Notes: generated by a model from the sequence alone, not told the origin. Positions 48,787-57,037 are shown, counted from the first letter of the stretch. The stretch: DNA of 64,000 nucleotides from Candidatus Staskawiczbacteria bacterium RIFOXYD1_FULL_32_13 (GCA_001820485.1 MHPU01000039.1:49845-113844), one strand, 5' to 3'. A program made the numbers and translations.

Positions 48787-50499
48787 ATGGATCCACAAAC
48801 AAAGCAGTGTCAAAATTGTAAAAAGGACTTTGTAATTGAGCCAGAGGATTTTGATTTTTATGAAAAAATGAAAGTGCCAGCACCAAATTGGTGTCCGGAA
48901 TGCAGACTTATTAAACGTTTAGCTTGGAGAGGCGAGAGATCTTTGTTCAAAAGAAAGTGTAATCTTTGTGGTAAAGATAAAATTTTGCTTTATTCACCAG
49001 AAAGTCCATATACTGTTTATTGTAGAGAATGTTGGTGGTCAGATAATTGGATTCCTGAATCTTTTGCAAAAGACTATAATTTTTCAAGGCCATTTTTTGA
49101 TCAACTTAAAGATTTATTTTTAAAAGTGCCAAGAATGGGGATTATTCAGCAGGGAACAAATGTGAATAGTGAGTATACAAATAGGGCTAGTGATAATAAA
49201 GACTGTTACCTTATTTTTGCTGCCAACAAAAATGAAAACTGCTCTTATGGAACTGCTTTATGGAATTCAACGGATAGCCATGACAATTATAATCTTCGTT
49301 CATCTGAATTGTGTTTTGAGTGCATTGATTGTTTTGGCTGTAATAAATTGCTTTACTCTAGAGAATGTAATACGTGTTCTAATTCTGCATTTTTATTAAA
49401 TTGCAAAAATTGTACAGATTGTTTTGGGTGCGTAAATTTACGCAATAAGAATTATTGTATTTTTAATGAGCAATTTACAATGGAGGACTACAAAGAACAA
49501 ATCGAAAAACTTTGGCCAAAAACTCGTAGAGAAATTCAAGAAATAAGTAAAAAGATGAGCGAATTTTCAATAAAACATATTGTACCTTGGATGGTTGAAA
49601 ATCATAGCACCGATATTTCTGGTAATTGGCTTGCAGAGTGTAAAAATGTTAAAACTGCTTTTAATTGTGAAAAGGTAGAAGATGGAAAATATCTTTTTGG
49701 AATTACGGATGGAAAAGACGTAATGGATTTTACATATTGGGGTCAATTTTCAGAACTTATTTATGAATGTTCGAGCATTGGTCGTCAATGTTCTCAAGTA
49801 TCTTTTTCAAATGAATGCTGGGATCAGTTAATTCGCGCACAATATTGTGTAAATTGTCATAGCTGTTCTGATCTATTTGGATGTGTGGGCTTGCGTAAAA
49901 AACAATATTGTATTTTAAATAAACAATATACTAAAGAAGAATATGAAGTACTTATTCCCAAAATTATTGAACACATGAATCAAATGCCATATAAAGATTC
50001 TTTGGGAAGAGAATGGCATTATGGTTCAACTTTTCCTCTAGACATACATGCGTTTGCATATAATGAAACTATTGCTCAAGAGCTTTTTCCTATAACAAAA
50101 GAAGAAGCGCAAAGACAAGGATATAGGTGGGTAGATACAGTTACAAAAAATCACAATATTACTTTAAAAGGTGAGGACGTGCCAGATTCTATTAGAGAAG
50201 TAGATGAACAAATTTTAAAAGAAATAATTGGTTGCGTTCATGCAGGTAAATGTAATCATATGTGCACAGAAGCTTTCAAGGTTACGTCAAGTGATTTAAT
50301 TTTCTACAAACGTTTAGGTATTCCAATTCCACAAGTTTGCCCAAATTGTAGGCATTTTGCTAGACTTAGCCAGTGCACACCAATTAAACTTTATGATCGC
50401 AATTGTGCAAAATGTAGTAATGCAATCAAAACAAGTTACGCTCTAGATAGGCCAGAAGTAGTTTATTGTAAACAATGTTATAATAATGAAGTAGCTTGA
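48787..50499 (+). CDS. Cysteine-rich zinc-ribbon/beta-solenoid-like protein, copy 7
   Basis: 570 aa from ATG 48787, chosen because MDPQTKQCQNC matches other copies; ATG 48775 overlaps the Fic stop. Both N-terminal ribbons are complete (CQNC ... CPEC and CNLCGKDKI ... YCRECWWSDNW), as in copy 3. The middle has CFECIDCFGCNKLLYSRECN, FLLNCKNCTDCFGCVNLRNK and later LFGCVGLRKKQYCILNKQYT. C-terminus CAKCSNAI ... YCKQCYNNEVA. It is the last copy of the array and shares a transcript with Fic gene 1. Confidence 0.85.
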   Translation: MDPQTKQCQNCKKDFVIEPEDFDFYEKMKVPAPNWCPECRLIKRLAWRGERSLFKRKCNLCGKDKILLYSPESPYTVYCRECWWSDNWIPESFAKDYNFSRPFFDQLKDLFLKVPRMGIIQQGTNVNSEYTNRASDNKDCYLIFAANKNENCSYGTALWNSTDSHDNYNLRSSELCFECIDCFGCNKLLYSRECNTCSNSAFLLNCKNCTDCFGCVNLRNKNYCIFNEQFTMEDYKEQIEKLWPKTRREIQEISKKMSEFSIKHIVPWMVENHSTDISGNWLAECKNVKTAFNCEKVEDGKYLFGITDGKDVMDFTYWGQFSELIYECSSIGRQCSQVSFSNECWDQLIRAQYCVNCHSCSDLFGCVGLRKKQYCILNKQYTKEEYEVLIPKIIEHMNQMPYKDSLGREWHYGSTFPLDIHAFAYNETIAQELFPITKEEAQRQGYRWVDTVTKNHNITLKGEDVPDSIREVDEQILKEIIGCVHAGKCNHMCTEAFKVTSSDLIFYKRLGIPIPQVCPNCRHFARLSQCTPIKLYDRNCAKCSNAIKTSYALDRPEVVYCKQCYNNEVA

Positions 50500-50510
50500 T
50501 AAAAAATATC

Positions 50511-50530
50511 ATCCTAACGTATGTTAGGAT
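50511..50530. promoter_or_regulatory. 20-bp near-palindrome between copy 7 and pgk
   Basis: ATCCTAACGTATGTTAGGAT, one mismatch, followed by AAAATAATTT rather than a T-run. Either a weak terminator of copy 7 or an operator; it is the same size as the palindromes in the array. Confidence 0.5.
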
Positions 50531-50550
50531 AAAATAATTTAAATAAAAAT

Positions 50551-51594
50551 ATGTTTAAGACTTTAAAAGATTTCAATTTCGAGGGTAGAAAAGTTTTAGT
50601 GAGGTGCGATTTTAATGTGCCACTTTCCGAGACAGGGGAGATTTTAGATGATTTTAGAATTAAAGAAGCTTTGCCTACGATTAAGTATTTGATAGAAAAA
50701 AATGCGAGAGTTGTTTTGATGAGTCATTTAGGGGAGCCTGAAGGTAAGGTTGTAGATATTTTAAAATTAGATAATGTTGCAAAAAGACTTTCAGAATTGT
50801 TGAAAATGCCGGTGCAAAAAGCTGATGATTGTGTTGGCGAGGATGTAAAAAAACAAATTGAAAGTTTGAAAAGCGGGGAAGTGATATTGCTTGAAAATTT
50901 AAGATTTCACAAAGAAGAAACTGAAAATAATTTAGAATTTGCCAAAGAATTGAGTTTATTGTGCGACATATATGTTAATGAAGCTTTTTCTGTTTGTCAT
51001 AGGAACAATGCATCTATAGTTGCAATTACTCAGTTTTTATCATCATGTGCTGGATTTTTACTTGAAAAAGAAATCGAAAATTTAGATAAGGTATTAAAGA
51101 ATCCAGACAGACCAATGACTGTAATTGTGGGGGGTAAAAAAATAGAAACAAAATCAAAATTTATAAATAAAATTTCAGAGATTGCAGACTATGTTTTAGT
51201 GGGGGATTTAATAAAGAAGGAAATAAATGATAAAAGTATACAATTAGAAAGGCAAGAAAAAATATTTTCTGCTTTGGATCGATTAGAAGATCCAGCAATT
51301 GAAGAAGAAACCATTAAAATGTTTAAAGAAAAAATATTTCAATCAAGAACAATTATTTGGAATGGCCCTTTAAGTTATACAGAAGATAGAAAATATGCAC
51401 AGGGAACTTTAGAAATTGCAAAAGCTATTGTTGAAAGTAAAGCTTTTTCTGCCATAGGCGGGGGAGAGACAGTTGAGTTTATTAAAAGCCAAGGTATGAT
51501 GGATCAATTTTCACACGTTTCAACTGGTGGAGGGGCTATGATAGCTTACTTATCTGGTGAAAAACTACCAGGAATCGAAGCTTTAGAAAGTTAA
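50551..51594 (+). CDS. pgk: Phosphoglycerate kinase (short form)
   Basis: 347 aa, shorter than the usual ~390. KVLVRCDFNVPLSETG, SHLGEPEG (where most have SHLGRP), LENLRFHKEE, NEAFSVCHRNNASI, VIVGGKKIETK, TIIWNGPLSYTED and AIGGGETVEF are present in order. It makes ATP from 1,3-bisphosphoglycerate. The shortening falls in the linker and C-terminal domain between GDLI and TIIWNGP. Confidence 0.94.
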   Translation: MFKTLKDFNFEGRKVLVRCDFNVPLSETGEILDDFRIKEALPTIKYLIEKNARVVLMSHLGEPEGKVVDILKLDNVAKRLSELLKMPVQKADDCVGEDVKKQIESLKSGEVILLENLRFHKEETENNLEFAKELSLLCDIYVNEAFSVCHRNNASIVAITQFLSSCAGFLLEKEIENLDKVLKNPDRPMTVIVGGKKIETKSKFINKISEIADYVLVGDLIKKEINDKSIQLERQEKIFSALDRLEDPAIEEETIKMFKEKIFQSRTIIWNGPLSYTEDRKYAQGTLEIAKAIVESKAFSAIGGGETVEFIKSQGMMDQFSHVSTGGGAMIAYLSGEKLPGIEALES

Positions 51595-51609
51595 AAATAA
51601 ATTTTGTAA

Positions 51610-51709
51610 ATTGGCGTATAATAGATGTAATAATTAAAAGATTATAAATTTTTCGTTTTCAATAATCGAGCGAGAATTGGGAATTAAAAATTGAAATCAT
51701 TACGCCAAT
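51610..51709. other. Non-coding region with long-range inverted repeat
   Basis: ATTGGCGTA (51610-51618) is inverted exactly as TACGCCAAT (51701-51709). Between them are only AT-rich bases with no ORF. A terminator follows at 51760. This could be a ~150-base small RNA or the 3' UTR of pgk. Confidence 0.4.
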
Positions 51710-51759
51710 GCCAGGATGCCCATGTTAAAAATATTGTAAAATTTTTGATGTTTTCATTA

Positions 51760-51783
51760 AAACCAAGTTTGCTTGGTTTTTTT
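51760..51783 (+). terminator. Rho-independent terminator
   Basis: AAACCAAG-TTTG-CTTGGTTT followed by Ts. Confidence 0.88.
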
Positions 51784-51827
51784 GATTGTTTATGTTAAAA
51801 TAATCGTAAATAATTAAAAATAATTTT

Positions 51828-52136
51828 ATGATAGAAATATTTGATTTAGCAAAACAAAAATTAGCAACAATTAAAGATGATAATAATGTTGTTGATGAAC
51901 ATGGCTCAAGGCTTGGCCGTGTTGAACCAGATGGAGAAGTTTATGATACTTTTAATAAAAAAGTTGGTTTTGTGGATTCTAAAGGATATGTTTTTAATGA
52001 TAAATTAAGTCATATAGGTACTGTAAAAGAAAATGGAAATGTTTTAGATTATAATTTACATACTGTAGGTCAAGTAAGAGGAAAGTTTGTTGAACTTGGT
52101 GGGGCAGTCTTTCTACTGTTATTTAAGAAAGATTAG
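51828..52136 (+). CDS. Beta-flower-like repeat protein (102 aa)
   Basis: The chain repeats one unit about four to five times: VDEHGSRLGRVEPDGEVYD, FNKKVGFVDSKGYVFND, LSHIGTVKENGNVLDYN, LHTVGQVRGKFVEL. Each has a G-x-V-x-x-x-G-x-V core. This fits the small 4-fold beta-flower proteins. No catalytic residues or partners are visible; a structural or binding role is a guess. Confidence 0.7.
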   Translation: MIEIFDLAKQKLATIKDDNNVVDEHGSRLGRVEPDGEVYDTFNKKVGFVDSKGYVFNDKLSHIGTVKENGNVLDYNLHTVGQVRGKFVELGGAVFLLLFKKD

Positions 52137-52149
52137 CTAATAAGGGTAT

Positions 52150-52166
52150 AAAAGCATTGCTTTTTT
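52150..52166 (+). terminator. Short terminator
   Basis: AAAAGC-ATT-GCTTTTTT, 14 bases after the beta-flower gene. Confidence 0.6.
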
Positions 52167-52253
52167 GTGTTAATTGTGGTAATATTAAGATACTTGAGCA
52201 AATAGGGACGGGGTCGGGTTTCTAATCAAGGGAATTTAATTTTTAAAAATAAA

Positions 52254-52451
52254 ATGACAGGAACAATCAAAACACTTACAGAGAAAGGATTTGGTTTTAT
52301 CGCCAGAGAAGGCGAAGTAAAAGACCTTTTCTTTCACTCTAATGATTTATCAGGAGTAAGATATGACGAACTTAAAGTTGGCGATGTAGTTAACTTTGAT
52401 GTAGTTGAAACAGAGAAAGGATTGAGCGCAAAAAACGTTGCAAAAGCCTAA
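52254..52451 (+). CDS. Cold-shock-domain protein
   Basis: 65 aa, the standard CSD length. MTGTIKTLTEKGFGFIARE (RNP1-type KGFGFI), DLFFHSNDL (RNP2-type FFH) and VGDVVNFDVVETEKGLSAKN. It binds single-stranded RNA/DNA. A 100-base leader with a GGGACGGGGTCGGG stretch precedes it, typical of the long leaders of csp genes. Confidence 0.93.
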   Translation: MTGTIKTLTEKGFGFIAREGEVKDLFFHSNDLSGVRYDELKVGDVVNFDVVETEKGLSAKNVAKA

Positions 52452-52467
52452 TTCTAGAAACAAAAAG

Positions 52468-52492
52468 CATCGCTCTCAAAGCGATGTTTTTT
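52468..52492 (+). terminator. Terminator of the cold-shock gene
   Basis: CATCGCT-CTCAA-AGCGATG followed by six Ts. Confidence 0.9.
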
Positions 52493-52515
52493 GTTGTAAA
52501 AAATGTGTAAAAAAC

Positions 52516-52544
52516 TTGACACATTATTATTATTATGATAATAT
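52516..52544 (+). promoter_or_regulatory. Promoter of the GC-richer island
   Basis: TTGACA (52516-52521), 17-base spacer, TAATAT (52539-52544), about 70 bases before the first island gene. Confidence 0.75.
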
Positions 52545-52613
52545 TTCGATGTGATGCGAAATTCGTTGTTTCGCGAAAAGATCCTTGACAATAAGATATG
52601 GGGGAAAAGACTT

Positions 52614-53354
52614 ATGAACGGAAATGGACGGGTGGTCGAGACCACGGTGGTCGAGACCCCGGAAGTTTTTCGAGGACATTTTGAAGAGTGCTTGGAGCAC
52701 TTGGCTAAATGTTTTCGCAACAAATTTCCCAAAGGGTCAAAAGGCGTTTTTGATGCCTGTAAGCCTATTGCGGAATTCTGCAAAGCCGATCCAAAGACAG
52801 TGAAGTCATGGATGGAAAGCAATGGAGAGAAAGTCACTGGAGAGAAGAAGATCCGTCTGTTGTGCTTTCTTGGCATGGTTGGTTACTATGTGCTCGAGGT
52901 CAGAGACCTTGGGCAAACGAAAGAAAACTTACTTAAGATTGTCGCTCATGATGTTTTGACAGCGAAGCAAGTGGCGGATTTCTGCGGATACTGCAATGAG
53001 CAGGCCATCTACAGAATATTGCTTAATGGAGTAGGAACGAGCAGTCGCGGTGATCAACTCATGTGTGAGTTGCAAGTGAACAAACGGCATGAGTTGGCGC
53101 AAAAGGAATCTGAAGCCAAAAGCAGTCTCAAGTTGGATTTTCCACTCACAGAGGCGTTTCTACAACGAAACGTTTCCAGCGTGATGTCCATTGCCACTGG
53201 CCTTCTCAGTATGCTTGAAACCGAGGAATTTGGGGAAGTTTTTGTCAGTAGTTTAACAAACCTTCCGCCAGCTGAGAAGAAGGTTATTCTCAAGTTGTCA
53301 GATGTGTTTGACAAGTTCTCCACTGTGATCGCGAGGGGACAAGAAAGGAAGTGA
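52614..53354 (+). CDS. Island gene 1, HTH-containing hypothetical (246 aa)
   Basis: ATG 52614 is preferred over 52551, which gives an unlikely N-terminus; GGGGGA precedes it. The segment CKPIAEFCKADPKTVKSWME reads like a helix-turn-helix, and a second (LTAKQVADFCGYCNEQAIYR) follows. The C-terminal half is helical. Composition is much GC-richer than in the flanking genes. It overlaps the island gene 2 region tightly (2-base gap). No family recognised. Confidence 0.65.
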   Translation: MNGNGRVVETTVVETPEVFRGHFEECLEHLAKCFRNKFPKGSKGVFDACKPIAEFCKADPKTVKSWMESNGEKVTGEKKIRLLCFLGMVGYYVLEVRDLGQTKENLLKIVAHDVLTAKQVADFCGYCNEQAIYRILLNGVGTSSRGDQLMCELQVNKRHELAQKESEAKSSLKLDFPLTEAFLQRNVSSVMSIATGLLSMLETEEFGEVFVSSLTNLPPAEKKVILKLSDVFDKFSTVIARGQERK

Positions 53355-53356
53355 TC

Positions 53357-53593
53357 ATGGAGATGTGCGTGGCAGTTGTTGACAAGGTCATTGCTGGAAA
53401 GCATGGGGATTATGCAGTGGCCCATTCAGATCGTCTAAGTTCGATAACTTTCTCGCTTCAAACTCCGGTTTGGCAAGAAAGTGATCACCCCGAGGAAGGC
53501 ATGGAAGTTGTCCTTTCGGATATCCGAAAAAAGCGCGCTGGATGGCGTGCTATGTCGGCACGGTTTGTTCGGCCGTCCGATGAAAGCAAGTAG
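53357..53593 (+). CDS. Island gene 2, hypothetical (78 aa)
   Basis: AGGAAG lies 8 bases before ATG 53357; a GTG at 53351 is also in frame. The product has VAVVDKVIAGKHGDYAVAH and a C-terminal basic part (IRKKRAGWRAMSARFVRP). Not recognised. It is the middle gene of the three-gene island transcript. Confidence 0.55.
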   Translation: MEMCVAVVDKVIAGKHGDYAVAHSDRLSSITFSLQTPVWQESDHPEEGMEVVLSDIRKKRAGWRAMSARFVRPSDESK

Positions 53594-53628
53594 CAGTCAG
53601 CAGAGAGCAGGAAGTAGGGAGAAGAAAG

Positions 53629-54486
53629 ATGGCCAATCCGTTGGCAGGTTTGAAGACAAAGGGTCTGATGGTTCAGGTCAATATGATTGACCAGAACACG
53701 TTTGTGCGAGACAGTATCAGCACTGAGCGTCTTGACATGCTCAAGTTGCTGATTGAAGGTGGCACGAAACTGCCACCAATCGTGCTGGTGCCGGCCTATG
53801 AAGTTATTAGGGGCGAAATATGCTCCTTAAACAACAATCGCTACTCCATGGTGGACGGACGCCACCGTTTGTGGTTGTATAAGGATATCTTCGAATACAA
53901 GGAAGTGTCGGCGCTCATTGTTAGTGGGATTACGACTGAGGCTCAACTGATCTCGGTTGCCTTCCAACTTAATGCGCCGGATGGCCCGCTTTCGCCGGGC
54001 AAAAAGGATATTGAGCATACGATCACCGAGTTGCTTAGGAGGAAAGTTCCCAAGAAGGACATTCCTGGCCTCTTGGGCTACGACGAGGTGGCGATCAAGA
54101 AGTACATCAACGATGTTGAGTCGAAGCTCAAGCATGCTACCACGGTCCGCGCCTACAAGCGAGTTGTGGAAGAGAATTTGACCGTGGCAGAGGCGGCCAA
54201 GGCTGAGGGCGCCAATCCCGAAAGCGTGCGGAATTATATTTCCCGCGGACGTCGCGTAACGAAAGAAGTCATGGATGAGATGACCGCTGAAATGAAGACG
54301 GTATTTAAGTCGTTGCATGCGAGTCTTCATGGAAACTCTAGAAGCATCAGCAAGAAGCTCGACGACGGCGACTTAACCTCGGACAACGGCATCGCCCTCT
54401 ACGACATGATGGAGCAAGGATTGGTCAAGGCGATGAAAATCGTCAAGAACGAGTCCGACCGGTTCATTGCCAAGGTTGAAGAGTAG
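53629..54486 (+). CDS. Island gene 3, ParB/Srx-fold protein
   Basis: 285 aa with SD GGGAGAAG. The ParB/sulfiredoxin-type core has LPPIVLVPAY and the signature VDGRHRLWLYK. HTH-like helices follow (RRKVPKKDIPGLLGYDEVAI, ENLTVAEAAKAEGANPESVR, NYISRGRR). No ParA is nearby. ParB-fold proteins bind CTP or act as nucleases or regulators; here an element regulator or partition role is likely. It has a strong terminator behind it. Confidence 0.78.
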   Translation: MANPLAGLKTKGLMVQVNMIDQNTFVRDSISTERLDMLKLLIEGGTKLPPIVLVPAYEVIRGEICSLNNNRYSMVDGRHRLWLYKDIFEYKEVSALIVSGITTEAQLISVAFQLNAPDGPLSPGKKDIEHTITELLRRKVPKKDIPGLLGYDEVAIKKYINDVESKLKHATTVRAYKRVVEENLTVAEAAKAEGANPESVRNYISRGRRVTKEVMDEMTAEMKTVFKSLHASLHGNSRSISKKLDDGDLTSDNGIALYDMMEQGLVKAMKIVKNESDRFIAKVEE

Positions 54487-54514
54487 GCGACCTATTGCGC
54501 GGTTGCAGGTGATG

Positions 54515-54553
54515 GCTCGAGCGTGTTCTGCGGAACACGACTCGAGCTTTTTT
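54515..54553 (+). terminator. Terminator of the GC-richer island
   Basis: GCTCGAG-CGTGTTC-TGCG-GAACACGA-CTCGAGC folds into a long stem, followed by TTTTTTATTTT. Confidence 0.92.
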
Positions 54554-54639
54554 ATTTTGTAAAAGTTTTTATTTTTTATAATATTCTTGTTTATTAATGT
54601 AAAAATGGTAAAATATATTAATATGCAAAATACAAAAAT

Positions 54640-54713
54640 GGGTGATTAGCTCAGCTGGTTAGAGCGTTGCATTCACATTGCAAAGGTCGCTGGTTCGAGT
54701 CCAGCATTACCCA
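54640..54713 (+). tRNA. tRNA-Val (CAC)
   Basis: Acceptor GGGTGAT (54640-54646) with ATTACCC (54706-54712), discriminator A54713. Anticodon stem TTGCA/TGCAA with loop TTCACAT gives anticodon CAC (54674-54676). The T loop is TTCGAGT. CCA is not encoded. Confidence 0.95.
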
Positions 54714-54733
54714 CATAATTTGTTATAAGAAAA

Positions 54734-55180
54734 ATGATAAAAATAGAGAATAAATTTAAAAAAATTGTTTGGACAAAGCATTCAGAGATTAAATTAAAAC
54801 AGTATGGATTGTCAAAAGCAAAAATTTCAAGTTTAATCCATAAACCCGAAAGAATAGAAGAGGGAATTGTGCTAGGGACAACAGCTATGATGAGGACAAA
54901 TAAAGTTTTTAATAATAACACTTTTAAGAAAAACTTAAGACTTGATCTAAAAGTTAAGACAGATTCTAAAAAATTTACTTATGCAAATCGCAATATTAAA
55001 AAAGCTCCAGGTGAAATTTGGGTAATGTATAAAGATACAACCCTTCGACACGGCTCAGGGCAAGCGATTCGAAAAATTATAAGCTGTTGGAGATATCCTG
55101 GAGTTACAAAACCAGGAGAGCAAATTTCAATTCCAGCTGATATAAAATTATATTTGGAAACTTCAAAAGAATTTAACTAA
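54734..55180 (+). CDS. DUF4258-like hypothetical protein (148 aa)
   Basis: IVWTKHSEIKLKQYGLSKAK then ISSLIHKPERIEEGI matches the W..H...K......S...I..LI..P layout of DUF4258-type proteins, a RelE-like fold. The middle and end (EIWVMYKD, IISCWRYPGVTKPGE) could close the sheet. A TTLRHGSGQAIRK segment is encoded by a dispersed repeat (55041-55065). A toxin-like role is possible but not shown, and no antitoxin is adjacent. Confidence 0.65.
   Translation: MIKIENKFKKIVWTKHSEIKLKQYGLSKAKISSLIHKPERIEEGIVLGTTAMMRTNKVFNNNTFKKNLRLDLKVKTDSKKFTYANRNIKKAPGEIWVMYKDTTLRHGSGQAIRKIISCWRYPGVTKPGEQISIPADIKLYLETSKEFN
55041..55065. repeat. In-frame GCTCAGGG repeat
   Basis: CCCTTCGACACGGCTCAGGG plus CAAGC, read as TLRHGSGQA. 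Same family as 31781, in another frame. Confidence 0.7.
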
Positions 55181-55201
55181 ATTAAATTAAATTAAAAAAA
55201 T

Positions 55202-56545
55202 ATGAAGAAATTTATTATATTTTTTGTAACATTATGTGCTATTTTATTTTCATTTTCTTTTGCTAATGCTTTAACTGATCAAGAAAGACAGAATCTAATA
55301 ATTCAAATTAGGGGGCAGATTTTGCAACTACAAATTCAATTGCAAAGTATATTACAAAATCAAAATCAATCGCAAAATCAAGTTAATGGAATTTGGTGCT
55401 ATGATTTTAACAAAAATATTGCAATTGGAGATAGTGGGATTGAAGTCTCTAATTTACAAAAAGTTTTGGTAGATCAAGGGTTTTTAACCTCCAATTATAC
55501 AAATGGAGGTTTTGATATTGCAACTTATGATGCAGTTGTAGCTTTTCAAGAAAAATATAAATCAGAGGTTTTAAGTCCTGCAAAATTAAAATTTGGTACT
55601 GGAAAAGTGGGTGCCTTTACTAGAGCAAAATTAAATAAAATTTATAATTGCACTCAGCTTTCAAAATGTGCCCCAAGTTGGAGTTGTTCTGAATGGAGTT
55701 TATGTAAAAATGATAAACAAACAAGAAAATGTTCTGATAGTAAGAATTGTAAAATTTTACTTGGAAAGCCAAAAGAAACACAATCATGTAGTCTTCCCTC
55801 TGTTATTTTGAAGGGAAATAATATTGAAAACAAAACTACCATAAATGCAGGTGAGGCAATTGAAATTTCCTGGGCTGGGGTCAATGTTACTTCTTGCTCT
55901 GCTTCTGGGAACTGGACTGGATCTAAAAATATCTCTGGTAGTGAAACATTTACTAATTTAACAAGCTCAAGAATTTATAATATTTCTTGCGTTGATTCAT
56001 TAGGCAAAGTTGTTACAGATTTCTTAACAGTTGATGTATCTTTGCTGTCAGTTGATATTAAAGCAGATAAATCTGATAAGCCAATATCAATTGATCTTGG
56101 AAAATCTGCACAATTAAGTTGGGAATCTACTGGAGCTAAATCTTGCTCTGCTTCTGGAGATTGGCTTGGCATTAAAACTTTAGATGGTTCTGAATCTACA
56201 GGTTATTTGTATATACCTAAAAAATATATATACACAATTAATTGTTCTGGTGCTAGTGGAAACACAAATGATTTTGTGGAGGTAAATGTTTTAAATCCAT
56301 TTGTAAATATAAAAGCAAATAACTCAGATAGTTCTATAGAAATTATATCGGGTAAAACAGTTAAATTAACTTGGGAATCTTCTGGACTTACTTCTTGCAC
56401 TGCTCTTGGTAATTGGTCGGGAGGCAAAGAAATTTCTGGGTCTGAATCAATGGGAAATATTACTTCTTCTAAATTTTATGTCTTAGAATGTATTGATTAT
56501 TTGGGGAATAAAGTTAGTAATACAGTTTCAGTAAATATAAAATAG
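55202..56545 (+). CDS. Secreted peptidoglycan-binding, Ig-like repeat protein
   Basis: 447 aa. Signal peptide (FIIFFVTLCAILFSFSFANA), a Gln-rich coiled segment, then a PG_binding_1-like domain (IGDSGIEVSNLQKVLVDQGF, YDAVVAFQEKY). A Cys-rich CAPSWSCSEWSLCKNDKQT motif resembles a thrombospondin type-1 start. Three Ig-like repeats follow, each with a I.L/SWES/V-T-SCSASG-W core (~190-275, 280-362, 365-447). It is probably a cell-surface adhesin-like or wall-bound protein. Confidence 0.82.
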   Translation: MKKFIIFFVTLCAILFSFSFANALTDQERQNLIIQIRGQILQLQIQLQSILQNQNQSQNQVNGIWCYDFNKNIAIGDSGIEVSNLQKVLVDQGFLTSNYTNGGFDIATYDAVVAFQEKYKSEVLSPAKLKFGTGKVGAFTRAKLNKIYNCTQLSKCAPSWSCSEWSLCKNDKQTRKCSDSKNCKILLGKPKETQSCSLPSVILKGNNIENKTTINAGEAIEISWAGVNVTSCSASGNWTGSKNISGSETFTNLTSSRIYNISCVDSLGKVVTDFLTVDVSLLSVDIKADKSDKPISIDLGKSAQLSWESTGAKSCSASGDWLGIKTLDGSESTGYLYIPKKYIYTINCSGASGNTNDFVEVNVLNPFVNIKANNSDSSIEIISGKTVKLTWESSGLTSCTALGNWSGGKEISGSESMGNITSSKFYVLECIDYLGNKVSNTVSVNIK

Positions 56546-56580
56546 TGATATAATAAACAAATATTATTAAATATTACAAA

Positions 56581-56931
56581 ATGATAAATAAAATTTTAGG
56601 TTATGTTTTGCTAATAATAGGATTAATAGTAATATTTGGAGTTTCTTGGCAAAGTTATAATATTTTTAATGGAAAAATTCCAGCTCCAGAAATTTTTTCC
56701 GCCCAAGGCGGAAAAGTACAATTGGAAGATAAGTTAGCTGTAAAAAATCCTAATTCATTAGACTTGCAAGCACAGTTAGATATTACAATACAAAAGCAAT
56801 TAAAAGATATGATTCCTGCCGATATTTTGCCTAAAATTTTAAATTTAATTTCATTTTCAATGTTTGCAGGTATTTTGATTTTAGTAGGTAGTAGCCTTGC
56901 AGGCATAGGCACAAAATTATTAAAAATCTAA
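56581..56931 (+). CDS. Small two-span membrane protein (116 aa)
   Basis: N-terminal span (ILGYVLLIIGLIVIFGVSW) and C-terminal span (MFAGILILVGSSLAGIGTKL) with an extracytoplasmic loop of about 60 residues. Unknown family. It follows the Ig-like protein by 35 bases and may be linked to it. Confidence 0.65.
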   Translation: MINKILGYVLLIIGLIVIFGVSWQSYNIFNGKIPAPEIFSAQGGKVQLEDKLAVKNPNSLDLQAQLDITIQKQLKDMIPADILPKILNLISFSMFAGILILVGSSLAGIGTKLLKI

Positions 56932-56958
56932 ACTAAAAAAATATTTACAGATATATAC

Positions 56959-57005
56959 ATTCTGGTATTCTGCAGAATGCAAGAATGGTAATAATGTGTT
57001 ATAAT
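56959..57005 (+). promoter_or_regulatory. Shared operator/promoter, copy 1 (HTH gene)
   Basis: A 43-bp block (56959-57001) with perfect palindrome ATTCTGCAGAAT at 56967-56978 and TATAAT at 57000-57005. It is repeated with one difference at 57388-57430. Confidence 0.75.
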
Positions 57006-57037
57006 GAAAAGGGGGTATAAATCTAAATTGTACTATA

